A stretch of DNA of 64,000 bases, from assembly GCF_022867795.2 (NCBI RefSeq), contig NZ_CP107006.1, positions 5,518,001 through 5,582,000 of the forward strand, written 5' to 3'. Each line of letters begins with the position of its first letter. The stretch's first letter is position 1. This DNA is from Chitinophaga horti (GTDB lineage Bacteria > Bacteroidota > Bacteroidia > Chitinophagales > Chitinophagaceae). Shown one piece after another: positions 8,719 through 17,178 of the stretch. A program made the position numbers and the translations under genes. Below the pieces are notes generated by a model. It made no database searches. It saw only the letters and a list, made by a program, of their open reading frames with translations, and was not told where the DNA came from.

Positions 8719-9615
8719 TTAACTTGTTACGTTAATCGCATCGGGCTGACTGTATTTTAAATGCGTAGCGTTCTTAAATAGAAAATCATTCACCTGTTGT
8801 CTTAAAAATCTGGCCCGGTTTATTAGCATACTACATTCTACAGAAGTCGGCAATTCTTTGTCGCTTGCATTGCCGGGCATATCACCAGTGAGTAATTGGC
8901 ATAAACGCTTCCCCTCATTAGTATAGTCATCAATAAGATAACCTGCCAGATCAGTAAAATTATCCGTAAATTTTACCAACCGCTCTATGTTATCGGTGGC
9001 TATGGCATAACCTGTACCCGCCATTACCAACGCTTTTTAAGAACGGATAACGGACTGCTTTAACAGATGTACCGCCTGCACGTAATTATTCTCTTTATAG
9101 CATACTTCCCCTTTTAAAATAAAAACCTTTGATTCATCAAAAAGGGTTTTATACAAAAGATAAATACTCTGGATCATTGCTGTGTGCTTCACCTTCATCG
9201 TTGTTAAGGGCATACTTTGCAGCTTTTGAATTTTATCGTATAAAATAATGGCTGACTCAAATATTTTTACGATAAAGAAGTTCTCCTTTAATATCTGATG
9301 GTAGATGTATCCTAAGCGATGTACAATAACGTTCACCTGTACTTCTTTTTTAAGCAGGCGTTCGGTGAACAGGAGAATAGCGCTATCTTCTAATGGCTCC
9401 TCATCGCTTACCACCAGGAGAATATCATAACAGCAAGTTGTTTTTTCAACCCTGTGTTTTTCTGTAAGGCAACTCCTGTTCAAATTGGTTTTAACCCTGT
9501 TTCCATAGCAAAAGATGAATTGGGGCTGTATGTTTTCAACAATACGTTTGGATATAATATGCAGATCGTTTTGTTCTTTCCCTGTCAGGTGGCTTATTGA
9601 CTTATGAATTTTCAT
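8719..9615 (-). pseudogene. nucleotidyltransferase-HEPN protein interrupted by an in-frame TAA
   Basis: The first 192 codons (9615-9037) start with a nucleotidyltransferase-like fold (FCYGNR ... YDILLVVSD; the usual GS is GN here) and run into helices. A TAA at 9039-9037 stops the frame. In the same frame, with no base gained or lost, the sequence continues as KALVMAGTGYA...NIERLVKFTDNF to 8719. This matches the middle of HEPN domains, where a KAL...G-Y motif is followed by a 'HNLERLL'-like motif. So one codon has become a stop inside the HEPN domain. The downstream part could be read only from TTG/ATG restarts (around 9030-9022). It overlaps the SWIM gene start by ATGA. It may be a decayed toxin-like pair or a sequencing error. 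Confidence 0.65.
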
Positions 9616-10061
9616 TTTTTAGTTTTTTTGGAATTAATGGTATTGTCCTCCTTGTTGTGTGGCTGCTCTATTTCTATAAAATCGGTATTTGGCCCTATTC
9701 TAAAATATCGCTCCCCTAACGTGGAAATAATATGCGCCAGTGCATAGTAGGCATGGTGACAAAGTTTTTCAACCCTTCTGTCGCAATCACAGGAAATATG
9801 TAACCCGTCATGTGCTATGTAAATGGTTAATTTATAGGTCATGTTATAATTAATATTGTATAGCATTAGGAGACCTTCTTTAAAGGAGATTACTTTTAGT
9901 TTAGGTAAATGCCAATCCTTATATGTCAGAGTATTCGTATCAATATGCTTCTTTAGCATTTGCGCATCCAATAAGAAGGCCCTTTCATGCAAAGGGATGG
10001 TATAGGGGGTAATGGTATTACGCAGGTCTTTGTTAGGGGAATAGCTATTGTTGTTGTGCAT
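9612..10061 (-). CDS. SWIM-type zinc finger protein
   Basis: A 149-aa protein. Around residues 90-106 it has C-x-C-x7-C-x-H (CDCDRRVEKLCHH), the SWIM zinc-finger pattern used for DNA or protein binding, preceded by beta strands as in other SWIM domains. The tail is lysine-rich. It sits between the histidine kinase (18-bp gap) and the NT-HEPN gene (4-bp overlap), so the three are one transcript. I do not recognise the full-length family. A role in regulating the neighbouring genes is inferred only from position. Confidence 0.65.
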   Translation of the reverse strand: MHNNNSYSPNKDLRNTITPYTIPLHERAFLLDAQMLKKHIDTNTLTYKDWHLPKLKVISFKEGLLMLYNINYNMTYKLTIYIAHDGLHISCDCDRRVEKLCHHAYYALAHIISTLGERYFRIGPNTDFIEIEQPHNKEDNTINSKKTKK

Positions 10062-10079
10062 GTGCTATTAGTTTAAAAA

Positions 10080-10820
10080 TCAGGCATCCGTTTTATGGGT
10101 AATCAGGAGCAGGAATGTGGTACCACTATTATGATTGCTACCGATCATTACATCACCTCCTAATGAGGTTGCATAAAGTTTGGAGATGTACAACCCTAAA
10201 CCTGTTCCGGCAAGCCCGTTGTCAAGTTGCCGGAACGGCTGAAACAGCAGATGAATTTTGTCCTCAGGAATACCCACTCCCTGATCTGTCACCTGAAATA
10301 ATAACCGGTTGTCACCTAAAGGATGAATAGTAATGGAAATGTAGCTGTTGGGTGGGCTGTGCTTTATCGCGTTATCTATCAGGTTTTTCAATACCTGCCC
10401 CAACTTGATGACATCTGTAGTGATATATTCAGGTACAGATCGATGAACCACCGTTTTTAATTTTATATCCCTTACGGCAGTAATAAGATTATATTGACGC
10501 AGGTGCAATTTCAGCCATTCCCGTAATTGGACACGGGTATCTTTAAGTGTTATATCCAGGTTCCCATTCCCTACCGTAGCTGTAGCCATCATATTATCTA
10601 ATACATGCAATAAGTCTTCGCCACTGTACTTAATATGGGAGAGGTACTGTTGCAGACGTTTACCGCTGCCGCGTTCCTCTAATAATATGGTACTGGCAGT
10701 ACAGATACCGGCCACTTGGGTGCGCATTTCATGGGCCAGCATCCCCATAAAGGTTTTCATGGTTTCGGTATCTGCTGGCAGCGGGGTAGATTCGGGTAGA
10801 TGGTTTACTGGTGTAGGCAT
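10080..10820 (-). CDS. soluble sensor histidine kinase without input domain
   Basis: The 246-aa protein is a bare transmitter module. The H box HEMRTQ (His30) lies in a HisKA domain, then come the N box NLIDNAIKH, the G1 box DQGVGIP, the F region and the G2 box GTGLGLYIS of an HATPase_c domain. No transmembrane segment, PAS or GAF domain precedes the H box, so signal input must come from a partner or is lost. No response regulator is adjacent. It is the first gene of a three-gene run with the SWIM and NT-HEPN genes. The kinase call is sure; the pathway is unknown. Confidence 0.88.
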   Translation of the reverse strand: MPTPVNHLPESTPLPADTETMKTFMGMLAHEMRTQVAGICTASTILLEERGSGKRLQQYLSHIKYSGEDLLHVLDNMMATATVGNGNLDITLKDTRVQLREWLKLHLRQYNLITAVRDIKLKTVVHRSVPEYITTDVIKLGQVLKNLIDNAIKHSPPNSYISITIHPLGDNRLLFQVTDQGVGIPEDKIHLLFQPFRQLDNGLAGTGLGLYISKLYATSLGGDVMIGSNHNSGTTFLLLITHKTDA

Positions 10821-10880
10821 AGAAGGTGATTTTAGGTCGTTAATTACATAGTAATGCCGTATCCCTATTGGATAACAGTT

Positions 10881-11090
10881 TTAGTAATGATCAACATAAA
10901 TATTTAAGCAAGGGAATAGCTGCGGGAGCAAAGGGGGAATAAAAAAAGACGCAGGACTCAACTTGCCATCTGCGACCCGTAGGAAGGTTTGGGAATGGTC
11001 AAGAAGAGCCCGCGCCATAGCTTGGGCTTTACTTCCTGATCTCATCCCAGTTGAATTTCCTACGTTCGCAGGTGAGAATCGAAGAAGCAA
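10881..11090 (-). other. conserved-looking segment overlapping a 69-codon frame
   Basis: The minus-strand frame (TTG start, or ATG 45 bp further in) contains SQTFLRVADGKLSPASF and ends in NIYVDHY. From memory, near-identical short predicted proteins occur in many Bacteroidota accessory regions; I cannot check this here. No domain is seen and there is a stop two codons before the TTG. The conservation could reflect a structured RNA or DNA element rather than a protein. The rest of the 10821-11384 gap is AT-rich and holds the 21-bp array. Confidence 0.3.
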
Positions 11091-11193
11091 GCTTCAAATA
11101 AGTTGAAGATTGCAAAAGTAGTTTTACAATTTGATTTATACCATAGGCGAATACTTAAGTCTTAGAATAATTCATGCCAATTGATCTTATTAT

Positions 11194-11318
11194 GATTCTA
11201 TTAGAATCTATTATAATCCTATTGGAACCAAAAATAAAATAATTATTCTAAAAAACAATCTTTCAGAATCTAAAATGATTCCAAAAGAACCTTTTATGAT
11301 TCATTTAGAATCTAATTA
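11194..11318. repeat. 21-bp-periodic array of GATTC-N5-GAATC palindromes
   Basis: Copies start at 11194 (GATTCTATTAGAATC), 11215 (AATCCTATTGGAACC), 11256 (CAATCTTTCAGAATC), 11277 (GATTCCAAAAGAACC) and 11298 (GATTCATTTAGAATC), with 6-bp spacers TATTAT, TAAAAT and TTTTAT. Steps of 21 bp equal two helical turns. A degenerate copy probably occupies 11236-11255. The array ends 67 bp before the Xre regulator gene. Confidence 0.7.
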
Positions 11319-11384
11319 ATTAAGAATCAACAATTTATTCCTTAGTACATTTATAATACAGGTGATTATTATTTAATAAAAAAC

Positions 11385-11603
11385 ATGGACAAACCAAAGT
11401 TTAATAGGATTAAAGCTGTTTTGGCTGAAAAAGGGATTTCAAATAAGGAATTGGCTGAAAATGTTGGTGTTACAGAAGGAACCGTCTCTACCTGGTGTAG
11501 AAATTACAAACAGCCTAAGATTGAAACCCTTTTTGAAATTGCCCGGTATCTAAAAGTTGAAGCGGCTGATTTGGTGAGCAAAATGAAGTCTGTGGAATTT
11601 TAA
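11385..11603 (+). CDS. Xre-family helix-turn-helix regulator
   Basis: The 72-aa protein is almost only a Cro/C1-type DNA-binding domain: five helices, with the HTH at about residues 19-40 (NKELAENVGVTEGTVSTWCRN) and the typical QPKIETLFEIARYL helix after it. Proteins of this size bind as dimers to short palindromes. The array of 15-bp palindromes directly upstream is the obvious candidate operator, which would make it self-regulating. It stands alone, with the divergent kinase operon on the left and the STAND operon on the right. Confidence 0.85.
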   Translation: MDKPKFNRIKAVLAEKGISNKELAENVGVTEGTVSTWCRNYKQPKIETLFEIARYLKVEAADLVSKMKSVEF

Positions 11604-11741
11604 TGTGTTTTCTAGCTAGGGTCGGAGATGTAAAACTAAAGACTGAATGATGACCTATTGAAGAAGAAAGCCTAAAAGATGCTTTATTAGAAAAATATTG
11701 AGCGAAGGAAAAGCAATATGAAAATTTAATGTTTTTATTTT

Positions 11742-11770
11742 AGCCATCTACAGCGTGTGGGTGGCTTTTT
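11742..11770 (+). terminator. weak hairpin terminator after the Xre gene
   Basis: AGCCATC (11742-11748) pairs with GGTGGCT ending at 11766, with one G-T pair, followed by five T. The rest of the 11604-11916 gap shows no further gene or clear signal. Confidence 0.4.
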
Positions 11771-11916
11771 GCTCGCTTAATTTAGCAGACTTTAAAAGCA
11801 GGTAATCCCATTTTTCTCAAGCCTTGCTCGTTCTATGCTGGAGCGTGTCTCACATCAACCAACAAGGCGGTAATTTTTTGTATTCTTCAGTTAATTAAGA
11901 TAATTCAAGGTAAAAT

Positions 11917-12921
11917 ATGATCACAAACTTTGGTTTCGACTATGGTGTAAAGCCTCGGATGATCTTAGTTTCCGATCAGTCCTTCGTAGAATATTTTGAT
12001 AAAGGTAAATGTATCGGAATGATTTATGTCAACTGTCCTGACAGTACAGGTAAACTATTGCCGACCGAAATAGGCTTTAATTTCGAGGTAGAGGAGTATG
12101 CTCAGTTGTTCATAGAAACTTTAGTGAGGTGGGTTGAGCAATCAGGCAACGATGAGAGGGCTGTACATATGGAATTTATTGACATGAAAAACGGCGATTA
12201 TATGGTTGCCTTTGCACAAGACAAAGAGTTATTCTGTAAACGGATGCTGCATGGTATGTTGGAAGATCGCGTTGATCCCATCTTATTCTTTTTTTACAAA
12301 GGCAAGACAATGCAAACCGGCAGAAACTACGCTCAGTTTAAACAGAATTACGTGCAGGGCAGGCGTATCATCGTCCGTGCATTTGTCGGAATAGGTACAG
12401 GTGCGGAGGAAAAAATACTGCTGCCCTATTTTATCAAATCTTCTTTCCAGTTTTCAAAGGAAGAGGATCTACCATCGGATTCCATTGCGCATTCGCTTCT
12501 GGTAAAAAAAGACAAACCGCTTACTAAGAACAATATAAAAAGAAAAACACCTGTTGATCACGAGGCCATTGCAACAAGACGGAGGCAGGACCTATCTTAT
12601 TTCTTTCCAGTAACCATAGACCGGATCAACCGTCAGGAATGGCTTGCAGAAGTGATTAAAACCATTCCTCCGCATTTCAGCCAGCAGCAGATACAACAGG
12701 CTATCTGTAATATGATATTAGCCGAAAGGCTAAAACAGGAAAGTAGCGAATTGAAAACCGCTGGTCCAGGCCACGACATGAACCTTCTTAGATATTTGGT
12801 GGAAACAATCGAATCATTCGACAGCTATTTTCCACCGGATAACTTTTTTACCAAACCGCTGATTAAGCAACAACTCAAAAGAGACAAAGATTATTTAACT
12901 GATTATTTATCCAAGGAATGA
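11917..12921 (+). CDS. unknown protein, first gene of a three-gene STAND operon
   Basis: A 334-aa soluble protein with no family I recognise. The N-terminal half (1-165) alternates strands and helices (EIGFNFEVEEYAQLF, AVHMEFIDMKNGDYMVAF). A basic linker follows (about 205-225, ending TRRRQDLSYFFP), and the C-terminal third is helical. No signal peptide, membrane segment or nuclease motif is seen. Its stop overlaps the next start as ATGA, so it is made with the 150-aa and STAND proteins. Inference: an effector or sensor partner for the STAND ATPase. No function is assigned. Confidence 0.65.
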   Translation: MITNFGFDYGVKPRMILVSDQSFVEYFDKGKCIGMIYVNCPDSTGKLLPTEIGFNFEVEEYAQLFIETLVRWVEQSGNDERAVHMEFIDMKNGDYMVAFAQDKELFCKRMLHGMLEDRVDPILFFFYKGKTMQTGRNYAQFKQNYVQGRRIIVRAFVGIGTGAEEKILLPYFIKSSFQFSKEEDLPSDSIAHSLLVKKDKPLTKNNIKRKTPVDHEAIATRRRQDLSYFFPVTIDRINRQEWLAEVIKTIPPHFSQQQIQQAICNMILAERLKQESSELKTAGPGHDMNLLRYLVETIESFDSYFPPDNFFTKPLIKQQLKRDKDYLTDYLSKE

Positions 12922-13370
12922 TGACATCTTTATTTGCCGCGTTGACAAGCTTTTTTCTTGCACACAAAGGAGACATCGCAGCCAAGATAGCCGCGAGTGC
13001 AGGCTATGACCTGCTCAAGAAAGGTTTGAATTTCAAACCGCTTATTCAAAAACTAAAAGGTTTTTTTCAAAAAGAAAGCGATAGCGAAAACTTTGTACGT
13101 TCTATTTGCGACAGCACACTGCCCAAAGATAGCAATGCAGTAGATGCGTTGGAACAGAATTATCGGCAACTGACCGGCTCATCCATGCCAGAAGAATTGT
13201 TACGGGTATTGCGTGAATGGTTTGAAGAAAACCAAGATGCTATCGCACAAATCAACTCAGTTCATATAGAACAATCATCCGGGATAGCTGTCGGTGTGCA
13301 GAACGCAAAAGGAAATATTATCAACGTCACGGGAGATTATAACATACATGAGCCGAAAAAAGAAAATTGA
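12918..13370 (+). CDS. small adaptor-like protein of the STAND operon
   Basis: A 150-aa protein. Residues 1-20 are fairly hydrophobic (MTSLFAALTSFFLAH), then helices up to about 110. The C-terminus ends in short strands, GNIINVTGDYNIHE. The following STAND protein begins with a similar strand segment, RDIVNVAGNLNLNGG. Such N/G-rich strand repeats are often placed next to STAND ATPases, and here they sit on both partners, so they may be the docking element. It overlaps the first gene by 4 bp and the STAND gene by 23 bp. The function is unknown. Confidence 0.65.
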   Translation: MMTSLFAALTSFFLAHKGDIAAKIAASAGYDLLKKGLNFKPLIQKLKGFFQKESDSENFVRSICDSTLPKDSNAVDALEQNYRQLTGSSMPEELLRVLREWFEENQDAIAQINSVHIEQSSGIAVGVQNAKGNIINVTGDYNIHEPKKEN

Positions 13371-16300
13371 TGTCCAGCAGTCGGAACGTGATATTGTAAA
13401 TGTCGCCGGCAATCTCAACCTGAATGGAGGCACCTTGCAGGTCGAGAAATTATTTGTAGGCGACCAAGACCGATTGGACGAGAGGATACAGGAGGCGGAG
13501 CAGCAGACCCTTTCCTTGCAATTTTCTATTTCTTATTTCGAGGTAGTTAAGAAAAAATTCGCTAACAAACCCTTATTGGAACGTGCGTTGCTCGATGATC
13601 TTTGGCAACAGGTTAATGAACACCGCGAGGTACTTCTTACGGGTCAACCAGGTGCAGGAAAGACCTGTTGCTTTCTACAATTATCGAAATATTGTTCTCC
13701 TGTTTACATTTCATTACGTGACCGCAGCCCGGTTTTTCTACTCGGGTACTTAATCAATAAGATCAGAATAGGCCGAAACGAATCGCTGATTAAAATTCAA
13801 GATATAGAAACCGGTCTGGCGATCCTTGAAACTGAATTGCAGGAAAGTAAAACTGTTTTTTTCATAGATGATCTCGAAATAGATTACTCTTTTGCCATGC
13901 GGCTCATGGCGCTGAACAAAGGAAATAACTTGTTCCTTTATGCTTCGCGCAATGAAAAAGAATTGGAACCTGCGGGCATTTATCCTTTCCGGCTCCCTGC
14001 ATTAAGCCAAGAGGAAGCAAAGGCATTTTTACAACTACAGGGAATAGCGTTGAACGTATTGGAGTTTACAGAACTCTACCAGGCTTCAGCTGGCACCCCG
14101 TTGTATTTATTCTATTTCAGCAAATTCCAGATCAGACCCTTACCGCCTGATCTACAAAGCTATCACCAATCTATCTGGGCGCGGCTCGATCAACAGGCGA
14201 AGGAATGCTTGATCTTTTGCAGCCTTTCTTATCAGCCTTTATTGTTGGGTGATTTGGCAATGCTGTGGAATGAAACACCTGTCGCTGCAGTGGATCGAAT
14301 GGCAGCTTTTTCCGGTTTGCTGACTAACCAGGACAGCAATCTTACAATATTTCATCCTGTCTTCAGAGAATTTATCCTAGAGCGGATCGGGTGCGATGGT
14401 CTGGCATCCGCTTACAAAAAGCAGTTAGCTGACTTTTACCTGTCTAATAATAACTACCTAAATGCCGCCGTGCTATTAGTAGATGAAGATCCTGTAAGGT
14501 TCAATGAGTTTGGAGAATCCTGTATTGCACCCGTTATTTCACTCGGTGATCTGCCATTGGCGATACGCTTTATTGAAACGTTGCTCCAGTTTCGCAAGAC
14601 CGGTTTGGGAGAAGGTTATCTCCGCTATCACCTCGCTTACGTTTACCGGTATCTCTACCGGGAACAGGAAGCCAGCGAAGAACTGGAAAAAGCAATTGCA
14701 CTCTTTGGTAAACTGCGTAACAAAAGATGGCTGCTGACTGCCCAGATGATCAAGGCCATGGACCTAGTGGAGAACGGTGAAAAAGAAGAGGGATTGAAGT
14801 TGGCAGATTCGATCATGGAAAAAACAACGAGGTATGGAAATGTTTTCCATGCGCGCGCCCTAGTGAATCTGACCAAGATTTATATGGATCTCAGCGAGTT
14901 TAACAAGGCCGCTGACGCAGGCAAACAGGCTTTCGACCTGTTTGAACAAATGAATGAACCCGCCGGGATGATCGCCAGCCTCGCCAACCTCGCTTCGTCA
15001 CTGGCACAATTGGAAGACCACCAGGATCTGGCTGAAAAGTACGCATTGAAAATCTTGTCATTGCCGGAGGATGCAGCGGAATTTGGCTTGCGTATGATTG
15101 CCCTGAACATACTGACTTCCGTTAACCGCAAGAAAAAAGATTTTACTGCCGCAAAACAGTACGGCGAGGAGGCCATCCGCTTATGCAAACAACACCAGTT
15201 GCCGGATAAAGTCATCCTAAACCTGATTAATTACGGCAATATTATCCGTGATGAAGGCAATCTGGAAGATGCGGTAAAAATATATGATGAAGCACTCGTG
15301 CTGATAAACGTAATCGGGCTAAAGAAGGAGGAATCAAGGATATACTGGATATTAACTTCGCTTTATAGACAGAAAGAAGAAATGGAACTCAGCATAATAA
15401 ATGCTGATAAAGCAATTGCCGCCGCTCAACAGGCGAACCACACGTATGGGATGGCACATGCCTGGGAAGAAAAGGCAAAAACACTGTATGTAATGAACAG
15501 GGATGCTGAAGCGGCGGATGCGTATGAAAAAAGCGGTCGTATTTTCTCCTCCATTGCGCAATATTCAAAAGATGCCCGGCAATGCTTTCTACAGGCCATT
15601 GATATTTATTTTAAAACAGGCAACCTAGAAAAAGGCAACCAGTTACTGGCCGAATCGATCAAAGATCGCCCGCAGGATAATGTAGGTGAACTCGAAGATC
15701 TGATGATGGGTGATGGCCTGCACAACGATCCTGCTACGATTCACAACAGTTTTTTACAACTGGCCAAGAAATACCAATCGGAAAACTTTAATGAAAATGC
15801 CATCCGCAAATTCTTGGTATACGCGGGTTATTGCCATAGAAATTCATTATCTAATAAAGCCCCATACAACGAGGTGTTGGTACAACTGGCAATAGCCACA
15901 CCCGTTAACCGATTCGCCAGAACGATATTGGCGATCATGCTTGATCAGTCCAGAGAGTTGACTAATGAAGAAGCCCTTTCCCAAATCATAAAAATCCTAT
16001 CCAATTCCTTAAACGGGTTGTACTACCGCGAAACATCCGAACAGGCTGTTTTCACGTCAGCTATCATACCCAAGCTCAATTTACAGTTGATGGCTTTTAA
16101 AACCGATGTACTAACCAAAAAAATGGCACTAGTGGTACTGTTGTTTTTGTTTGCTGCACCTGAAATGATTGATTTGCCAGAAACACCTTCCGCTAATTCC
16201 TACTCGGCTATGTTCATGAATCGTCGGGATATAGAGGAGGAAGGCGCTGCACTGGATTTGGCAGAAGAGTTTTCAGCCGATATTCAAACACTCCTGATGA

Positions 16301-17115
16301 GAACGAATTATAGCAGAACAATTGACACTTTATTAGTCAATTCAGATTACGAAACTTGCGCTGACTTGACTACATTTCCCGACAATAAATGCCTAATGTA
16401 TTGCTTGGGCATATTAATCATAAGTATCACCAGCCATTATGCAGGCGCATCCGTTAAATCACCCCGTAAAGACACGAAGCCCGTTACACGTAAACTCGCT
16501 TTTTTCTTCGATTACACGAATCTTGAAGATTCAAAGACATTGAACAAGGCTTTTGAAGTAGATATAAAAAAATCAATTGACATGGAAACCAAAGAAAAAA
16601 AGTACTCGCTGCAACATGCTATGCATTATCTCGCCTCGATAACTTTTGTTCCGGCAGCAGGGGAAAGGGGAGTTCCTGCAATCGGCTTGGTCTTCGGTAA
16701 TCATAGCATAGCTTCCAACTGTCAACAACTATCCGAAACATTTGAGGAAAGGCAGATCCGCTTAACATTAAAAACGGGTGGAGTAACTGGAGAACTGACC
16801 CTTGAAGACACCGTCAATGGTAAATCACTTGCAACAGGAAAGGCAAATGTTGATTTCGCCGAGATCAAGGCCTTTCTTGCAAACACACCTGAAGATAAAA
16901 CAGTCGTACTGGCCTTTGGTTTTAGATCGGGTTGTGATTTCGTGATCTGTCCGGCAGCGGAAAAAAAGACTACCATCCCATTCTGTTATCGAACTATATT
17001 ATCACTCTACCTCTATAATTTATTTAATATCCTGTTGGGACGATTTCTATGTGCCAGCCTTTTTTTCGTGCCCGCAGCATCTTCTATCTGTTATTTAGGA
17101 TTCTTCTGGCATTGA
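13348..17115 (+). CDS. STAND-type P-loop NTPase with TPR sensor array
   Basis: The protein is 1255 aa from ATG 13348; the frame is open 54 bp further upstream, but that stretch reads as the other frame of the previous gene. After the strand-rich N-terminal tag come the Walker A motif GQPGAGKT (about 99-106) and Walker B motif VFFIDDLE (about 170-177). A winged-helix-like region follows, then about ten tetratricopeptide-type helical pairs (roughly 380-760) and a less repetitive C-terminal part. The last 40 residues are strongly hydrophobic. STAND ATPases with TPRs act as pattern sensors in anti-phage and other conflict systems, oligomerising after ligand binding. No nuclease, TIR or protease domain is recognised here, so the effector may be one of the two upstream proteins or the hydrophobic tail. 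Confidence 0.85.
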   Translation: MSRKKKIDVQQSERDIVNVAGNLNLNGGTLQVEKLFVGDQDRLDERIQEAEQQTLSLQFSISYFEVVKKKFANKPLLERALLDDLWQQVNEHREVLLTGQPGAGKTCCFLQLSKYCSPVYISLRDRSPVFLLGYLINKIRIGRNESLIKIQDIETGLAILETELQESKTVFFIDDLEIDYSFAMRLMALNKGNNLFLYASRNEKELEPAGIYPFRLPALSQEEAKAFLQLQGIALNVLEFTELYQASAGTPLYLFYFSKFQIRPLPPDLQSYHQSIWARLDQQAKECLIFCSLSYQPLLLGDLAMLWNETPVAAVDRMAAFSGLLTNQDSNLTIFHPVFREFILERIGCDGLASAYKKQLADFYLSNNNYLNAAVLLVDEDPVRFNEFGESCIAPVISLGDLPLAIRFIETLLQFRKTGLGEGYLRYHLAYVYRYLYREQEASEELEKAIALFGKLRNKRWLLTAQMIKAMDLVENGEKEEGLKLADSIMEKTTRYGNVFHARALVNLTKIYMDLSEFNKAADAGKQAFDLFEQMNEPAGMIASLANLASSLAQLEDHQDLAEKYALKILSLPEDAAEFGLRMIALNILTSVNRKKKDFTAAKQYGEEAIRLCKQHQLPDKVILNLINYGNIIRDEGNLEDAVKIYDEALVLINVIGLKKEESRIYWILTSLYRQKEEMELSIINADKAIAAAQQANHTYGMAHAWEEKAKTLYVMNRDAEAADAYEKSGRIFSSIAQYSKDARQCFLQAIDIYFKTGNLEKGNQLLAESIKDRPQDNVGELEDLMMGDGLHNDPATIHNSFLQLAKKYQSENFNENAIRKFLVYAGYCHRNSLSNKAPYNEVLVQLAIATPVNRFARTILAIMLDQSRELTNEEALSQIIKILSNSLNGLYYRETSEQAVFTSAIIPKLNLQLMAFKTDVLTKKMALVVLLFLFAAPEMIDLPETPSANSYSAMFMNRRDIEEEGAALDLAEEFSADIQTLLMRTNYSRTIDTLLVNSDYETCADLTTFPDNKCLMYCLGILIISITSHYAGASVKSPRKDTKPVTRKLAFFFDYTNLEDSKTLNKAFEVDIKKSIDMETKEKKYSLQHAMHYLASITFVPAAGERGVPAIGLVFGNHSIASNCQQLSETFEERQIRLTLKTGGVTGELTLEDTVNGKSLATGKANVDFAEIKAFLANTPEDKTVVLAFGFRSGCDFVICPAAEKKTTIPFCYRTILSLYLYNLFNILLGRFLCASLFFVPAASSICYLGFFWH

Positions 17116-17178
17116 CACAATAAATAACGTGTTTTCAAAACTTATAAATTAATCCCTAAACCCTACTTCAAATTACCT

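Noticed and set aside
13294..13347. Upstream start for the STAND protein
   Set aside because: These 18 codons are the out-of-frame reading of the end of the 150-aa gene; the ATG at 13348 leads directly into the strand motif.
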